Of a stretch of DNA of 64,000 nucleotides, positions 25,862 through 35,167 are shown piece by piece. The notes beneath the pieces are model-generated. The model had not been told where the DNA came from and ran no database searches. It saw nothing but the letters and a program-made list of their open reading frames with translations. The stretch comes from Propionivibrio soli (GTDB taxonomy: Bacteria > Pseudomonadota > Gammaproteobacteria > Burkholderiales > Rhodocyclaceae): the NCBI RefSeq assembly GCF_025770765.1, contig NZ_JANZKY010000010.1:1-64000 (forward strand), read 5' to 3'. Position numbers and translations under genes: made by a program. Position 1 is the stretch's first letter. Every line of letters begins with the position of its first letter.

Positions 25862-27262
25862 GTGCCTATCCCGTGGCGGCGGTTTTCAGTGCGCAGCTAT
25901 GTGCTGGCCTGGATCATCGTACCGATTTTCGCCATTCTCATCGCCGATACGTACTTCCTCTACGAAAGCGCGTTGCACTCTGTCAACGTAGCCTACGACC
26001 GTACTTTGCTCGCAACCACGCACTCCGTCGGCGATTCCGTGCGTTTCGAGAACGGCAGCTACCGGCTGTCGTTGCCCCTCGCACTCTTCGAGGTTTACGA
26101 GGCCGACCAGTCGGGCCGGTATTTCTATCGCGTCAGCAATTCCAACGGCGAATTGGTTTCCGGGGACGAGGACTTGCCTCCCTTTCACGGTTCTCTGCCG
26201 AAGAACGCCGCGTATCCGGCGATCGTTCAGTTTTATGAAGACGTCTTCCGCGGCGAACCTATCCGTGTCGCGGTGCTCTTCCAGCCCGTGTTCTCCAACG
26301 ACGATTCCGGCACCGTCATCATTCAGGTTGCCGAGCCGATGAAGATTCGCGAAGATTCCGCCCGCGACATTCTGCGTAACACCCTCTTCCGGCAGGGCAT
26401 ACTGATCCTCGTCATCTGCCTCGCCGTTTATGTCTCTGTCACGCGAGCACTCAAGCCGCTGAATCAACTGCGCCATGAGCTCGATCGGCGCTCGGCAAGC
26501 GACCTGTCGGAGCTGACGCTGCGCACCAATTTGCTTGAATTACGCACCGTCACCCATGCCATGAACAAGCTGATGGAGCGCCTATCGCTGCTGATCAACC
26601 AGCAAAAACGTTTCATTGCCAATGCTTCGCACCAGTTGCGCACACCACTCGCCGTACTGAAGACGCAATTGCAGTCGGGCCTTCGCGGCGATGCCCCGAG
26701 CGACGAGGTGTTAAACGAGATATCCGGGACCGTCGAACGAACCATCAATCTCGCCAATCAGATGCTGCTGCTGGCCAAGATCGAACAGCGCCGCAGCCAA
26801 GGCATGACCGATCGCTGCCATCTCGGAAACCTGGCGCGCGAGGCAGTATTGGAGCTATCGCCACTCATCGCCGACAAGAACCTCGACTTCGAGATCGACC
26901 ATGACGACAGCCTCATCCACGGCGACGCGTGGCTGGTGGGCGAACTCATCCGTAACTTACTGAGCAATGCCATCCGGCATACGCCTGAAGGGCAAAAACT
27001 TGGAATCGACATTCGGGGCCATGGCGGCAGCGTCCGGCTGCTCGTCTGGGACACCGGAGGCGGTTTGCCGGCTGAACAACTGGGTCAAGTGTTCGAACCG
27101 TTCTCGTCCAGTTTTTCAACGCAAGGGAGCGGCCTGGGTCTCGCCATCTCACGAGAAATCGTCACCTCGCTCGACGGGCAGATCGAGCTCGCCAACCGTG
27201 ATCATGGGGAAGGCATGGTTGGTCTCGACGTAATCGTGACGTTCGCGGCCGCACGGAGCTAA
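25862..27262 (+). CDS. Sensor histidine kinase (TctE type)
   Basis: A 466-residue membrane kinase. It has two transmembrane helices (about residues 12-34 and 176-194) around a periplasmic sensor domain, then a HAMP-like linker. The HisKA domain carries the phosphorylated His257 in FIANASHQLRTPL, and the ATPase domain has ELIRNLLSNAIRHTPEG, DTGGGLP and GSGLGLAI. The periplasmic domain contains VSNSNGELVSGDEDLPPF, typical of the 2CSK_N sensors of TctE-like kinases, which usually sense small organic acids. The start is GTG at 25862 after GGAGG; this removes 21 residues that overlap the regulator gene. Confidence 0.93.
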   Translation: MPIPWRRFSVRSYVLAWIIVPIFAILIADTYFLYESALHSVNVAYDRTLLATTHSVGDSVRFENGSYRLSLPLALFEVYEADQSGRYFYRVSNSNGELVSGDEDLPPFHGSLPKNAAYPAIVQFYEDVFRGEPIRVAVLFQPVFSNDDSGTVIIQVAEPMKIREDSARDILRNTLFRQGILILVICLAVYVSVTRALKPLNQLRHELDRRSASDLSELTLRTNLLELRTVTHAMNKLMERLSLLINQQKRFIANASHQLRTPLAVLKTQLQSGLRGDAPSDEVLNEISGTVERTINLANQMLLLAKIEQRRSQGMTDRCHLGNLAREAVLELSPLIADKNLDFEIDHDDSLIHGDAWLVGELIRNLLSNAIRHTPEGQKLGIDIRGHGGSVRLLVWDTGGGLPAEQLGQVFEPFSSSFSTQGSGLGLAISREIVTSLDGQIELANRDHGEGMVGLDVIVTFAAARS

Positions 27263-27395
27263 ATCTCTGTCCACCGGGCCAGGAACCGTATGGGTTTAGT
27301 CGGGTCTTCTCCAAATGAGCAGCGGGAAGGTCGGCGAACCGCACGTTTTCCACCAAGACCGCGGCCTGCGCAATCACGCCTTATCCTCGATCGCC

Positions 27396-28493
27396 ATGCC
27401 CAAAGCAAAACGTCTCCGCCGGTTTCTCGCCCTGTTCGCATTCTTCGCGCTGGCTGGGTGCGCCACCCAAAATACCTACTTCGATCCTCTGAAGTCGCAC
27501 CATCGCCCTGACGGCTTCGCCAATCCGGGCAGCGACCGGACGGCGGCAAGGACACCTTGGTACGAGGTGCTGTATCGTCGAATGCGAGGGGACTTCGAGC
27601 CCGCGAGAGAACCTGAAGGTGGCTATTCGGCGTTCAATACAACGTGGCGAGCCGACGTTGATCGCCAGCTCATCGGAGAGCGGCACGAGCGCCCCGTCGT
27701 CACATGGCTCGGCCATGCGGGCATGCTGCTCCAGGTCGGCGGCAAGAATATTCTGATCGATCCGCACCTTGGGCCTTACGCAGGACCGATCTCCTGGCTG
27801 GCATCAAAGCGTCGGGTACCGGCGCCGCTTTCGGTCGCCGAGCTGCCTCCGATCGACGTCGTTCTCATCTCCCACAATCATTACGATCACTTGGACCGCG
27901 GTACCGTCCTCGCCCTCGCCGAGCGCTTCAAACCGCAGTGGATTGTGCCGCTGGGACTTAAGGCGTGGTTCGAGGACCAAAGCATCTCCAATATTTCCGA
28001 ACTCGACTGGTGGGATATGCTCAGCGCTCTCCCACTCAAGATCACTCTCGTCCCTGCGCAGCACTGGAGCAAGCGCACGCTATTCGACGCCAACAAGACC
28101 CTGTGGGGCGGCTTCGCGATCGAGTGGAAGCGGTCGGACAGCGCCCCTGTCTGGCGCTTCGTCTACACGGGCGATACCGGATACTCGCCTATCTTCGAGG
28201 AAATCAGGCGCCGCCTAGGGCGCACCGATTTCCTTGCCGTACCGATTGGCGCCTACCTGCCGCGCGACTTCATGCGACCGCAGCACGTCAATCCCGACGA
28301 AGCCGTCCAGATCATGCTCGATCTGGACGCCCGGCAAGCACTTGGAGTGCATTGGGGCACCTTCGAACTGACGCAGGAAGCATTCGATCAGCCGCCGAGG
28401 GATCTTGCCGCTGCCTTGCAGAATCACCAAGTGGCACCAGAGCGATTTTGGCTGCTCAAGCACGGTGAAAGCCGCCGCATCGATGTGCCATGA
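27396..28493 (+). CDS. Metallo-beta-lactamase-fold lipoprotein, NAPE-PLD-like
   Basis: A 365-residue lipoprotein: the N-terminus [15 protein letters not shown] ends in a clean lipobox with Cys25 or nearby. The metallo-hydrolase fold follows, with [20 protein letters not shown], the zinc motif [28 protein letters not shown] and GVHWGTF. This pattern is that of the N-acylphosphatidylethanolamine phospholipase D-like branch, enzymes that act on lipids or small phosphodiesters. A membrane-anchored location fits that. The ATG at 27396 is chosen for the signal sequence; an in-frame frame upstream from 27315 adds a non-signal extension. The gene stands alone, 133 bases after the kinase. Confidence 0.85.
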   Translation: MPKAKRLRRFLALFAFFALAGCATQNTYFDPLKSHHRPDGFANPGSDRTAARTPWYEVLYRRMRGDFEPAREPEGGYSAFNTTWRADVDRQLIGERHERPVVTWLGHAGMLLQVGGKNILIDPHLGPYAGPISWLASKRRVPAPLSVAELPPIDVVLISHNHYDHLDRGTVLALAERFKPQWIVPLGLKAWFEDQSISNISELDWWDMLSALPLKITLVPAQHWSKRTLFDANKTLWGGFAIEWKRSDSAPVWRFVYTGDTGYSPIFEEIRRRLGRTDFLAVPIGAYLPRDFMRPQHVNPDEAVQIMLDLDARQALGVHWGTFELTQEAFDQPPRDLAAALQNHQVAPERFWLLKHGESRRIDVP

Positions 28494-28610
28494 ATACCGC
28501 GTGACCTATCATCGCCGTTGCAGAATGGCCACGGCGCGGTTGATCGAGGGCCAGGGGAGGGTTAATCTGGTTGACTTCCGCCCATCACCACGTTCTTCAG
28601 AGTAATCGTC

Positions 28611-29081
28611 ATGGATTCGCCGTTTCAAATCGTTCCCCCCGAAATGCAAGACGCTGTGCAAATCTCCGGTCTTTCTCTTCAGCTTGGTTATCCCGCGACA
28701 ATCGAGCATGTGCGAGAGCGGCTGCAGCGCCTTCTGAGTTCGCCCAATTATTTCGTCGCAGTCGCCGTGGCCGGTGATCGCGAAGTGCTTGGTTGGGTGG
28801 CGGCCGAGCGCCGGCTTTCCCTCGAATCCGGTGAGAAAGCAGAACTGACCGGCTTGGTTGTCGCCACCGCAGCGCGGCGTACGGGCGTCGGGCAGGCTCT
28901 CGTGCACGCCGCTGAACATTGGGCACGCGAAGCCGGCTTCGCCTCCCTGCATGTGCGGTCGAACGTGGCGCGCGAGGAATCGCACCCGTTCTATCGCAAG
29001 ATAGGTTTCCGCTTCAAGAAAACGCAACACACTTACGAAAAGGTCATCTCCCCGGCGGAGGTCACCTTCGCGCCTTCTTAA
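28611..29081 (+). CDS. GNAT-family N-acetyltransferase
   Basis: A 156-residue acetyltransferase. The acetyl-CoA-binding segment is visible as [23 protein letters not shown] (Q/R-x-x-G-x-A pattern near residue 88-100), and the C-terminus [20 protein letters not shown] is typical of small GNATs. The substrate is unknown. It lies just before an AraC-type regulator on the same strand with 13 bases between, so the two may be co-transcribed. Confidence 0.88.
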   Translation: MDSPFQIVPPEMQDAVQISGLSLQLGYPATIEHVRERLQRLLSSPNYFVAVAVAGDREVLGWVAAERRLSLESGEKAELTGLVVATAARRTGVGQALVHAAEHWAREAGFASLHVRSNVAREESHPFYRKIGFRFKKTQHTYEKVISPAEVTFAPS

Positions 29082-29094
29082 GAACGCGAAGACA

Positions 29095-29940
29095 ATGCCC
29101 TCGATTGCCATCCTCCATGAGGGCTCAATCACCGCCGTTGACTACCGTTGTACGGCAACCTCGAACGATAAACCGTACATCGAGGTCCACGGTGATCATT
29201 CGGTTTCCTACGTCCGGCGCGGCAGTTTCGGTTGCCACGCCCAGGGTAAATCGTTCGACCTGGTTCCTGGCTCGATTCTCGTCGGGCACCCGGGCGACGA
29301 ATACTGGTGCACACACGATCACCATGATGGAGGCGACGAGTGCCTGTCGTTTCATCTGAGTCCCGAACTCATTGCCGCTGCGGACCTCGAATCCAACGCT
29401 TGGCACACAGGTAGCCTTCCACCGCTGCCACCGCTAGCCATTCTCGGGGAACTCGCCCAAGCCGCCGCCGACGGCCGAAGCGATCTGGGGCTCGACGAAA
29501 TCGGCCTCTTGCTCGCGAAGAGGTTCGTCGATCTGGTTTCCGGGCGTAAAACGGGCATCAGCCGAGGTAACGCGCGAGACCGCCGACGCGCTGTCCTTGC
29601 CGCCGACTGGATCGAATCCAATGCGGTGCAGCCGATCGACTTGGCTTCCGCCGCCGAGCAGACAGGCCTGAGCCCATTCCACTTCCTTAGGCTGTTCCGC
29701 GAGGCGCTCGGTGTCACTCCCCACCAATACCTTTTGCGATGCCGTCTGCGGCATGCTGCCCGTCTATTGGTCGACAGCGACGCCCCGATCACGGATATCG
29801 CGGCCGATGTGGGTTTCGTCGATCTCTCCAACTTCGTCCGGACATTCCACCGCGGAAGCGGATTAAGTCCGCTTCGCTTTCGCTGCGCCGCGCGCGGAAA
29901 CCGCAAGATTCTCCAAGAAGCTGGCACAGCGCTTCGTTAG
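29095..29940 (+). CDS. AraC-family transcriptional regulator
   Basis: A 281-residue regulator with an N-terminal cupin-like sensor ([21 protein letters not shown]) and two C-terminal helix-turn-helix motifs: [20 protein letters not shown] and [20 protein letters not shown]. It belongs to the AraC/XylS group but not to AraC itself, which is encoded separately at 48062. The neighbours (GNAT upstream, VOC protein 41 bases downstream) suggest a small unit responding to a toxic or xenobiotic compound, but this is conjecture. The ribosome site is weak. Confidence 0.88.
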   Translation: MPSIAILHEGSITAVDYRCTATSNDKPYIEVHGDHSVSYVRRGSFGCHAQGKSFDLVPGSILVGHPGDEYWCTHDHHDGGDECLSFHLSPELIAAADLESNAWHTGSLPPLPPLAILGELAQAAADGRSDLGLDEIGLLLAKRFVDLVSGRKTGISRGNARDRRRAVLAADWIESNAVQPIDLASAAEQTGLSPFHFLRLFREALGVTPHQYLLRCRLRHAARLLVDSDAPITDIAADVGFVDLSNFVRTFHRGSGLSPLRFRCAARGNRKILQEAGTALR

Positions 29941-29981
29941 CATCGCTTTCGTCTTCAACCCGATGACGAAAGGAAACGACG

Positions 29982-30347
29982 ATGTTCGACCATATCGGTA
30001 TCAAAACGAAGGATTTGGACGCCAGTGTCCGCTTCTACACGGCGGCCCTCGCTGGTCTTAAGTACGAACTCTGTTCGCACGACACGTCAGGCGCCGGGTT
30101 CGGCCCCAAGAATGCGCCCGCACTCTGGCTCTACGCAGCGCCGGCCGACGAACCGATCTCGTCCACGCACGTCGCCTTCCAAGCCGCGAGCCGGGCAGCC
30201 GTCGACGCATTTCACAAGCAGGGGCTCAAATCTGGAGGGCACGACAACGGCGCCCCCGGTCTGCGCACGGATTACGCGCCCAACTACTACGCCGCGTTCC
30301 TGATCGATCCGGATGGCAACAACGTGGAAGCCGTTTGCTATGTGTAA
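29982..30347 (+). CDS. VOC-superfamily (glyoxalase/bleomycin resistance-like) protein
   Basis: A 121-residue vicinal oxygen chelate protein: it starts MFDHIGIKTKDLDASVRFY and ends FLIDPDGNNVEAVCY, the two classic beta-alpha-beta-beta-beta repeat landmarks. The likely metal ligands are His4, a central His in THVAF, and the Glu of NVEAV. Such proteins isomerise or detoxify small molecules such as glutathione adducts, but no specific reaction can be assigned. A good ribosome site (AAAGGAAACG) precedes the ATG. Confidence 0.88.
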   Translation: MFDHIGIKTKDLDASVRFYTAALAGLKYELCSHDTSGAGFGPKNAPALWLYAAPADEPISSTHVAFQAASRAAVDAFHKQGLKSGGHDNGAPGLRTDYAPNYYAAFLIDPDGNNVEAVCYV

Positions 30348-30529
30348 TCTGTGATCGAAGGGCAACACCGTGCGGTACGTTGGAGTTTCCCTCAGGTCCC
30401 GCATCGGTGCTGCGTGTGGTGTTTGGTCCACGCACCGGCCGGGCGCGGCATGACAATTGAGATTGGTAGCGGCTTGACGCCCTTACTGATTCGCTTCTTG
30501 AGGCTCGCGCTCAACCGACGTAACGAGCC

Positions 30530-31093
30530 TTAAGGTTCGATCGCGATATATTCGACGCCAATGACTTCAATTTCGCGCCAGCCGGCTGGGCTTTGGAAGC
30601 GCACCTGATCGCCCTCTCGCGAGCGAATCAGAGCGCGTGCCAACGGCGAGATCCAGCTGATTCGCCCCCGTGAAAAATCGGTCTCGTCGACACCGACAAT
30701 TTGATACATCTGTTCGTCGCCGGACTCGTCGCAGACGGTCACCGTCGCGCCGAAAAATACCTGATCGCAGTTTTCCTGGCGCGCCGCCGGGTCTACTACC
30801 TCAGCCAAGTCCAGGCGCTTGGTGAGGAAACGGATTCGCCGATCGATTTCGCGCAACCGCTTCTTTCCGTAGAGGTAGTCACCATTCTCGGAACGGTCGC
30901 CATTCGAAGCCGCCCAATGGACCACCTCCACGATATGCGGGCGCTCCACGCGCAGCAGATGATCGAGCTCAGCCTTGATGCGCCCGTATCCACCGGGCGT
31001 GATGTAGTTGCGCGTCCCCTGCGGCAAGCTCGGCGCCGCTTCGGCCCCTTCGTCCTCGTCGTCTTCCGTTTCGCGTGTAAAAGCCTTGTTCAT
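30530..31093 (-). CDS. greB: Transcription elongation factor GreB
   Basis: A 187-residue GreA/GreB protein. The N-terminal coiled coil (about residues 30-100) includes the acidic tip region ASNGDRSENGDYLYGKKRL, and the FKBP-like C-terminal domain contains VDETDFSRGRISWISPLARALI. GreB rescues backtracked RNA polymerase by stimulating transcript cleavage. The N-terminus carries an extra acidic tail (TRETEDDEDEGAEAAPSLP), longer than in E. coli GreB. ATG at 31091-31093 is preferred to a GTG six bases upstream. Confidence 0.93.
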   Translation of the reverse strand: MNKAFTRETEDDEDEGAEAAPSLPQGTRNYITPGGYGRIKAELDHLLRVERPHIVEVVHWAASNGDRSENGDYLYGKKRLREIDRRIRFLTKRLDLAEVVDPAARQENCDQVFFGATVTVCDESGDEQMYQIVGVDETDFSRGRISWISPLARALIRSREGDQVRFQSPAGWREIEVIGVEYIAIEP

Positions 31094-31131
31094 GGTCACC
31101 CAGCGTGCAATGGCATTTGGGAAGCCGGGGC

Positions 31132-31449
31132 TCAGTAGCCGATGGTCCCGGCTTCGACATCAACGCGTACCGTATCGCGACCAAGAACCAGCGCGGTATA
31201 ACGCGCAAACTGAGTCGTCCAGGTCTTTCCGTCAATGAAACGCTGCTCGCCGCCGCAGCGGGCAACATCAAGAATCTTGTCGATGATCAGCACTTTTCCG
31301 ACCGGGCTGCTCGGCTCGCACTGCAGTTCGGCGTACTCCTTGTCGAACCAACGGCGTGCCTCTTCAACCGAACTATCCGCGAGTTCGGTATCCGCAAACT
31401 CGAATTTGTATTCTCTTTTGCCGAACGAAACGACAACGTGGTAGAGCAT
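31132..31449 (-). CDS. Conserved-looking small protein of unknown function
   Basis: A 105-residue protein with mixed charge, no signal peptide and no transmembrane segment. It has an excellent ribosome site (AAGGAGAG, seven bases before the ATG) and codon use like its neighbours, so it is very likely expressed. I do not recognise the family. It contains a hydrophobic-plus-acidic N-terminal half (HVVVSFGKREYKFEFADTEL) and ends RVDVEAGTIGY. It lies 38 bases upstream of greB on the same strand and could be co-transcribed with it. Confidence 0.75.
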   Translation of the reverse strand: MLYHVVVSFGKREYKFEFADTELADSSVEEARRWFDKEYAELQCEPSSPVGKVLIIDKILDVARCGGEQRFIDGKTWTTQFARYTALVLGRDTVRVDVEAGTIGY

Positions 31450-31761
31450 GTTTCTCTCCTTCTACGAGCCGAATAACGGGTGCCGGATTCGCCATTCTAT
31501 GCGTAAATCCGCTTCGCGATCACGGCCCTCAAACGCGGCCCGCGAGAAGCTTTGGAAGCACCAAGAACCTCGCTTTCGCTCGTTGTGTTTTTCAGGCAGC
31601 ACGCCTACCATAACTCGGGACATGCGGCGTTGCGATCGGGGTCATCCCTGTGCAGCTCCGTCGTCGATAACGCGGTGTGTCGGATTCGTCGTCCCCACGA
31701 CGTGCCACAGGGGGACACCGCGGCAGGACGTTAGCCAAACCAATTAACGGGAAACCGAAAG
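31450..31761. other. Divergent gap upstream of the 105-residue protein and the YdcH-like gene
   Basis: No gene is seen in these 312 bases; the frames present (for example 31552-31734) are short and lack ribosome sites. The promoters of both flanking genes should lie here, but no convincing hexamers were picked out by eye. Confidence 0.35.
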
Positions 31762-31977
31762 ATGCTGACCGAAGATGAAGTGATTCACGCCCGCGCCACC
31801 TTGAACGAGCTTCAGGTGGAGCACCGCGACCTCAATCTGATCATCGACCATCTCGCAAGTACGCCGCTGCCCGACCAGGATCAATTGCTGATCCACCGTC
31901 TGAAGAAAAGAAAGCTTCTGATCAAGGACAAGATTTACCAACTCGAGAAGATGCTGGTTCCCGACATACCAGCCTAA
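31762..31977 (+). CDS. YdcH/DUF465-family small protein
   Basis: A 71-residue helical protein of the DUF465 (YdcH) family: ATLNELQVEHRDLNLIIDHL, a short break with proline, then DQLLIHRLKKRKLLIKDKIYQLE, which together make a helical hairpin. The function of the family is not established. It stands alone between divergent and convergent neighbours. Ribosome-site support is modest (GAAAG). Confidence 0.85.
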   Translation: MLTEDEVIHARATLNELQVEHRDLNLIIDHLASTPLPDQDQLLIHRLKKRKLLIKDKIYQLEKMLVPDIPA

Positions 31978-32121
31978 GCTTGGCCCAGGGCCGCGCTGCT
32001 CCAAGCGTGGCCCTCGGAGAATGGTGCAGCCACTGTGCTTTGCGAAGCACGGATGGCGAATCCGTTATTTCTTTTCGCGGCTGAGAGGAATTCAGCCGCC
32101 GGCTTCCGTTACGTCACATAG

Positions 32122-33129
32122 TCACATAACGAGGCGCGCGAAGTACCACGCCAGCGCGGCGATGACTGCGCTTCCGGGTATGGTCAAGACCCAAGCCCAG
32201 ACAATCGTCCCCGCAATACCCCAGCGCACCGCGGACATCCTCTTGGTTGCGCCAACGCCGACGATGGCACCGGTAATCGTATGCGTGGTCGACACCGGAA
32301 TCCCGAGCGCCGTGGCGAAGAAGAGCGTTGCTGCGCCTCCCGTCTGCGCGCAAAAGCCACCTATCGGACGCAGCTTGGTGATCTTCTGTCCCATCAACTT
32401 GATGATCCGCCAGCCGCCGAACACCGTTCCCAAGCCAATGGACGAATAACAGGAGATGACGACCCAAGCAGGGACGTGCTCGCCCGGGTGCATGATCCCA
32501 GCCGAGATCAATAACATCCAGATAATCCCGATCGTTTTCTGCGCGTCATTGCCGCCGTGGCCGAGCGCATAGGCCGAGGCGGAGATGAGCTGTAGCCGCC
32601 GCGACCAGCCGTCTACCCGACGTGGCGTGCTGTTACGAAAGACCCAGGACATCGCGATCATCATCGCCGTGCCAAGCACCATGCCAAGCAGCGGCGAAAT
32701 AACGATGAAGGCAACGACCTTGATCACTCCCGAATACACCAGCGAGCTCGGGCCGGCCTTGACCAGCGCGGAGCCGATCAGGCCTCCGATGAGCGCGTGC
32801 GAGGAGGACGACGGAATACCGTAATACCAGGTGATCACGTTCCATGCGATCGCCCCGACCAGCGCCCCGAAGACCACGTAATAGTCAATCACGTCCGGAT
32901 GCAGCGTTCCTTTGCCGACGGTCGCGGCGACCTTCAGCTCGAATACGAAAATGGCCGCGACGTTGCACAAAGCCGCCATTGCTACGGCGGTGTGCGGCTT
33001 CATAACTCGGGTTGAGACGACGGTTGCTATCGCATTCGCCGCATCGTGGAACCCGTTCATGAAATCGAACACAAGCGCCATGGCGACGAGCAGGATGACG
33101 ACGCCCAGGCTGATGCTAGCTGATTCCAT
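32122..33129 (-). CDS. pit: PiT-family inorganic phosphate transporter
   Basis: A 335-residue membrane protein with about ten hydrophobic helices and the two PiT signature halves: FDFMNGFHDAANAIATVVSTR near the N-terminus and GHGGNDAQKTIGIIWM in the second half, with SSSSHALIGG and PVSTTHTITGAIVG as the repeated substrate loops. It takes up phosphate, probably as a metal-phosphate complex, driven by the proton gradient. It is 12 bases downstream of the DUF47 gene on the same strand, the usual pit operon. Confidence 0.93.
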   Translation of the reverse strand: MESASISLGVVILLVAMALVFDFMNGFHDAANAIATVVSTRVMKPHTAVAMAALCNVAAIFVFELKVAATVGKGTLHPDVIDYYVVFGALVGAIAWNVITWYYGIPSSSSHALIGGLIGSALVKAGPSSLVYSGVIKVVAFIVISPLLGMVLGTAMMIAMSWVFRNSTPRRVDGWSRRLQLISASAYALGHGGNDAQKTIGIIWMLLISAGIMHPGEHVPAWVVISCYSSIGLGTVFGGWRIIKLMGQKITKLRPIGGFCAQTGGAATLFFATALGIPVSTTHTITGAIVGVGATKRMSAVRWGIAGTIVWAWVLTIPGSAVIAALAWYFARLVM

Positions 33130-33141
33130 CAGGGCGTCCGA

Positions 33142-33780
33142 TCAGGAATTTTCGAGGACGATGCCTTCGATGATGTTTGCCACATCCTCGCATCGATCAG
33201 TCACCGTTTCGAGCAGCTCGTAGATCGCCTTGAATTTGATCAATTGACGGACGTCTGGCTCTTCCCTGAACAGACGCGACATCGCGCCGCGCATCTCGCG
33301 GTCCGCGGCGGACTCGAGTTGGTCGATCTCATGGCAAATCTTCAAAATCTGCGCACCATTGTCCATCGACGGCAACAGCGCAACCGCTGCTTTGACGCGT
33401 TCGCAACTTGAGCGACACAGTTCTCCGAGATTGACTGCCTCGGCCGTTGTTTGTTTGATGTCGTACAGGGCAACGGTATGGGCGACGTCCTGGATCAGGT
33501 CGAGGATATCGTCGAGCCGGGTGATCAGCTGGTGGATTTCTTCCCGGTCAAGGGGAGTGATAAACGACTTGTGCAGTTGCCGCATGGTTTCGTGCGTAAT
33601 TCCATCCGCACGGTTCTCGATCGCGTCAATGATTTCGCACTGCCGAGTCGTCGCTTCGTCGGATTGACCTAATGCCGCAAGCAGTTGGACCAACGCTTCG
33701 CTGCCGAGCACGACCTGTTCAGCATGCGAGTTGAAAAGATCGAAGAACTTGCCCTCCTGGGGCATAAAGCGCGCAAACAT
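33142..33780 (-). CDS. DUF47/PhoU-like Pit accessory protein
   Basis: A 212-residue all-helical cytoplasmic protein of the DUF47 family (TIGR00153-like). Landmarks are FFDLFNSHAEQVVLGSEAL, ADGITHETMRQLHKSFITPLDREEIHQL, and a terminal TDRCEDVANIIEGIVL, with a repeating pattern of acidic residues that bind metal clusters in PhoU-like folds. It is encoded directly before pit and presumably modulates it. The start is at 33778-33780. Confidence 0.92.
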   Translation of the reverse strand: MFARFMPQEGKFFDLFNSHAEQVVLGSEALVQLLAALGQSDEATTRQCEIIDAIENRADGITHETMRQLHKSFITPLDREEIHQLITRLDDILDLIQDVAHTVALYDIKQTTAEAVNLGELCRSSCERVKAAVALLPSMDNGAQILKICHEIDQLESAADREMRGAMSRLFREEPDVRQLIKFKAIYELLETVTDRCEDVANIIEGIVLENS

Positions 33781-34031
33781 AAGCTCGTTTTTTCAGGAAT
33801 GTGACAACGGCGCGCATTTTATCACCTGAGCGTCCCACCACGGCGGTGGCGGAACAAAAAGGGAACGCCTGTACTTTAAGCGCCGAAGCCATCCGCTGCC
33901 CGGTAGCCCATGGTTTGGCTTCCTCTTTCGAGACGCGCGAAGACTATTCCTTGCACCTCGACACTGGGAAAATTTGCTGCACTAACAAGCCCCCGTTACT
34001 TCTCTTCTCGCCGCAGAAAAACAGCCGCAAC

Positions 34032-34385
34032 CTAAAAAAACCTTTCGAGCAAACGCATGGCGATGGGGAAAGCGCAAAGGGCAATCAATCCTAAAACTGC
34101 AAATGAAAGCGCGCCCTTGAGGCGACCAGATGCGGTCACCTGGGAAGCGATGAGAGTGACATCCTGCAAACCACGCCGACGTGCGCTTGCATAAAGGATA
34201 GCTATGCTCCCCACGGCAATGGCCATTGCCAGGCAAAGGCCAAGGTCGAGTTCACCGTGGTGAGTCCTCAACGAGAACGCTGCCAGGGAACAAAAGGCGA
34301 GCACCGTTCTGAACCAAGCCAACGACGTACGTTCCGGCTGAAGCCCGCCATCGGCAAGACGGCGCCGTTCGCTAAGGCTTTCCAC
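34032..34385 (-). CDS. yidG: DUF202 membrane protein, YidG-like
   Basis: A 117-residue inner-membrane protein with about three helices. After LSERRRLADGGLQPERTSLAWFRT the pattern follows E. coli YidG closely (comparison from memory). The best start is a GTG at 34383-34385, which aligns with the YidG N-terminus and overlaps the end of the yidH-like gene by 14 bases in another frame; the longer ATG at 34430 would add residues translated from yidH. The function of DUF202 proteins is unknown. The 250-base stretch upstream of pit on the other side (33781-34031) holds no recognisable gene. Confidence 0.85.
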   Translation of the reverse strand: MESLSERRRLADGGLQPERTSLAWFRTVLAFCSLAAFSLRTHHGELDLGLCLAMAIAVGSIAILYASARRRGLQDVTLIASQVTASGRLKGALSFAVLGLIALCAFPIAMRLLERFF

Positions 34386-34722
34386 CGAAAAGGCACCACA
34401 TGATTGCAAGAACAAAAACCACCATGGCAAACGCGAGGAGACCTTGCGCGCCCGTATAGGACAGGTCCCGGTTCAATCGCATGGCCTCTTCGTTACTACG
34501 CCATCGTTTATACCCATATATGGCAAGCAAGGCAGAAACGAGGCACAGAAAGAGCGCCAGAACGGCCCAAAGGGTGCTACTAGGGCTGTTTAGAGACAGC
34601 TGATCGAGCGCGACGCCCCCAGCCAGAAAGGCCAGCGAAGTTCGAATCCAGGCCAAGTAAGTTCGCTCGTTGGCCAATGAAAACCGGTAATCGGGCGCTT
34701 GTCCTATTTTTGAAAGATCCAC
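34372..34722 (-). CDS. yidH: DUF202 membrane protein, YidH-like
   Basis: A 116-residue inner-membrane protein with the DUF202 landmark APDYRFSLANERTYLAWIRTSL followed by three hydrophobic helices, in close resemblance to E. coli YidH. It is translationally coupled to the YidG-like gene; the same yidH-yidG order occurs in E. coli. The role is unknown. Confidence 0.88.
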   Translation of the reverse strand: MDLSKIGQAPDYRFSLANERTYLAWIRTSLAFLAGGVALDQLSLNSPSSTLWAVLALFLCLVSALLAIYGYKRWRSNEEAMRLNRDLSYTGAQGLLAFAMVVFVLAIMWCLFGGKP

Positions 34723-35042
34723 AGGTCAGTTTCCTCTTTCTTGAGCGACCGACGCAGGACTCCACGGAAACGTATCCAGGCCCCTGCAATGTTACGGGAC
34801 TGGTCTCCAGAAGCGGTCACAGGACTGCAAGTCGCCCCAGCCATCCGCAGTCATGAATGCTCTACGGGATACGAACAGCATCTTTCCTAATCGCTTGACT
34901 GTATCCTGACATTCCTGTGCGGGTATTCTAGAATCGCCGCACCGCAAAGAATTCTACGGACACAACACAGGGGGACACGCCATAGCACGCAGGAAATGCA
35001 GATGTAAAAAAAGCCATTGATCCACAATGGCTTCCTATATTA
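34723..35042. other. Gap between yidH and tRNA-Ser
   Basis: These 320 bases hold the terminator of the tRNA gene (35006-35033) and presumably the yidH promoter. No gene-like frame was seen. Confidence 0.5.
35006..35033 (-). terminator. Intrinsic terminator of tRNA-Ser
   Basis: On the minus strand a perfect nine-base-pair stem, AAGCCATTG / CAATGGCTT with a five-base loop, is followed by a run of seven T (35006-35012). It begins about ten bases after the tRNA 3' end. Confidence 0.88.
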
Positions 35043-35133
35043 CTGGCGGAGAGGGAGGGATTCGAACCCTCGGATGCCGTAAGACATCGCCTGATTTCGA
35101 GTCAGGTACATTCGACCACTCTGCCACCTCTCC
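35043..35133 (-). tRNA. serU-type: tRNA-Ser (anticodon CGA)
   Basis: A 91-base class II tRNA read on the minus strand. The acceptor stem GGAGAGG pairs with CCTCTCC, the discriminator is G and CCA is encoded. The anticodon stem CCTGA/TCAGG encloses the loop CTCGAAA, so the anticodon is CGA, reading UCG. A long variable arm (GATGTCTTACGGCATC) and the T loop GGTTCGAATCC confirm a serine tRNA. Confidence 0.96.
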
Positions 35134-35167
35134 GTCGGGGCAGGATTCTAGCACGACTCGCCCGTAG

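Noticed and set aside
33801-34094. Plus-strand frame of 97 residues between pit operon and yidG
   Set aside because: No ribosome site, no family pattern, and it runs into the 3' end of the opposing yidG gene.
34900-35040. Possible small RNA on the plus strand ending at the hairpin 35011-35033
   Set aside because: The T-run is only on the minus side, where it fits the tRNA-Ser terminator; a TTGACT upstream has no -10 at usual spacing.
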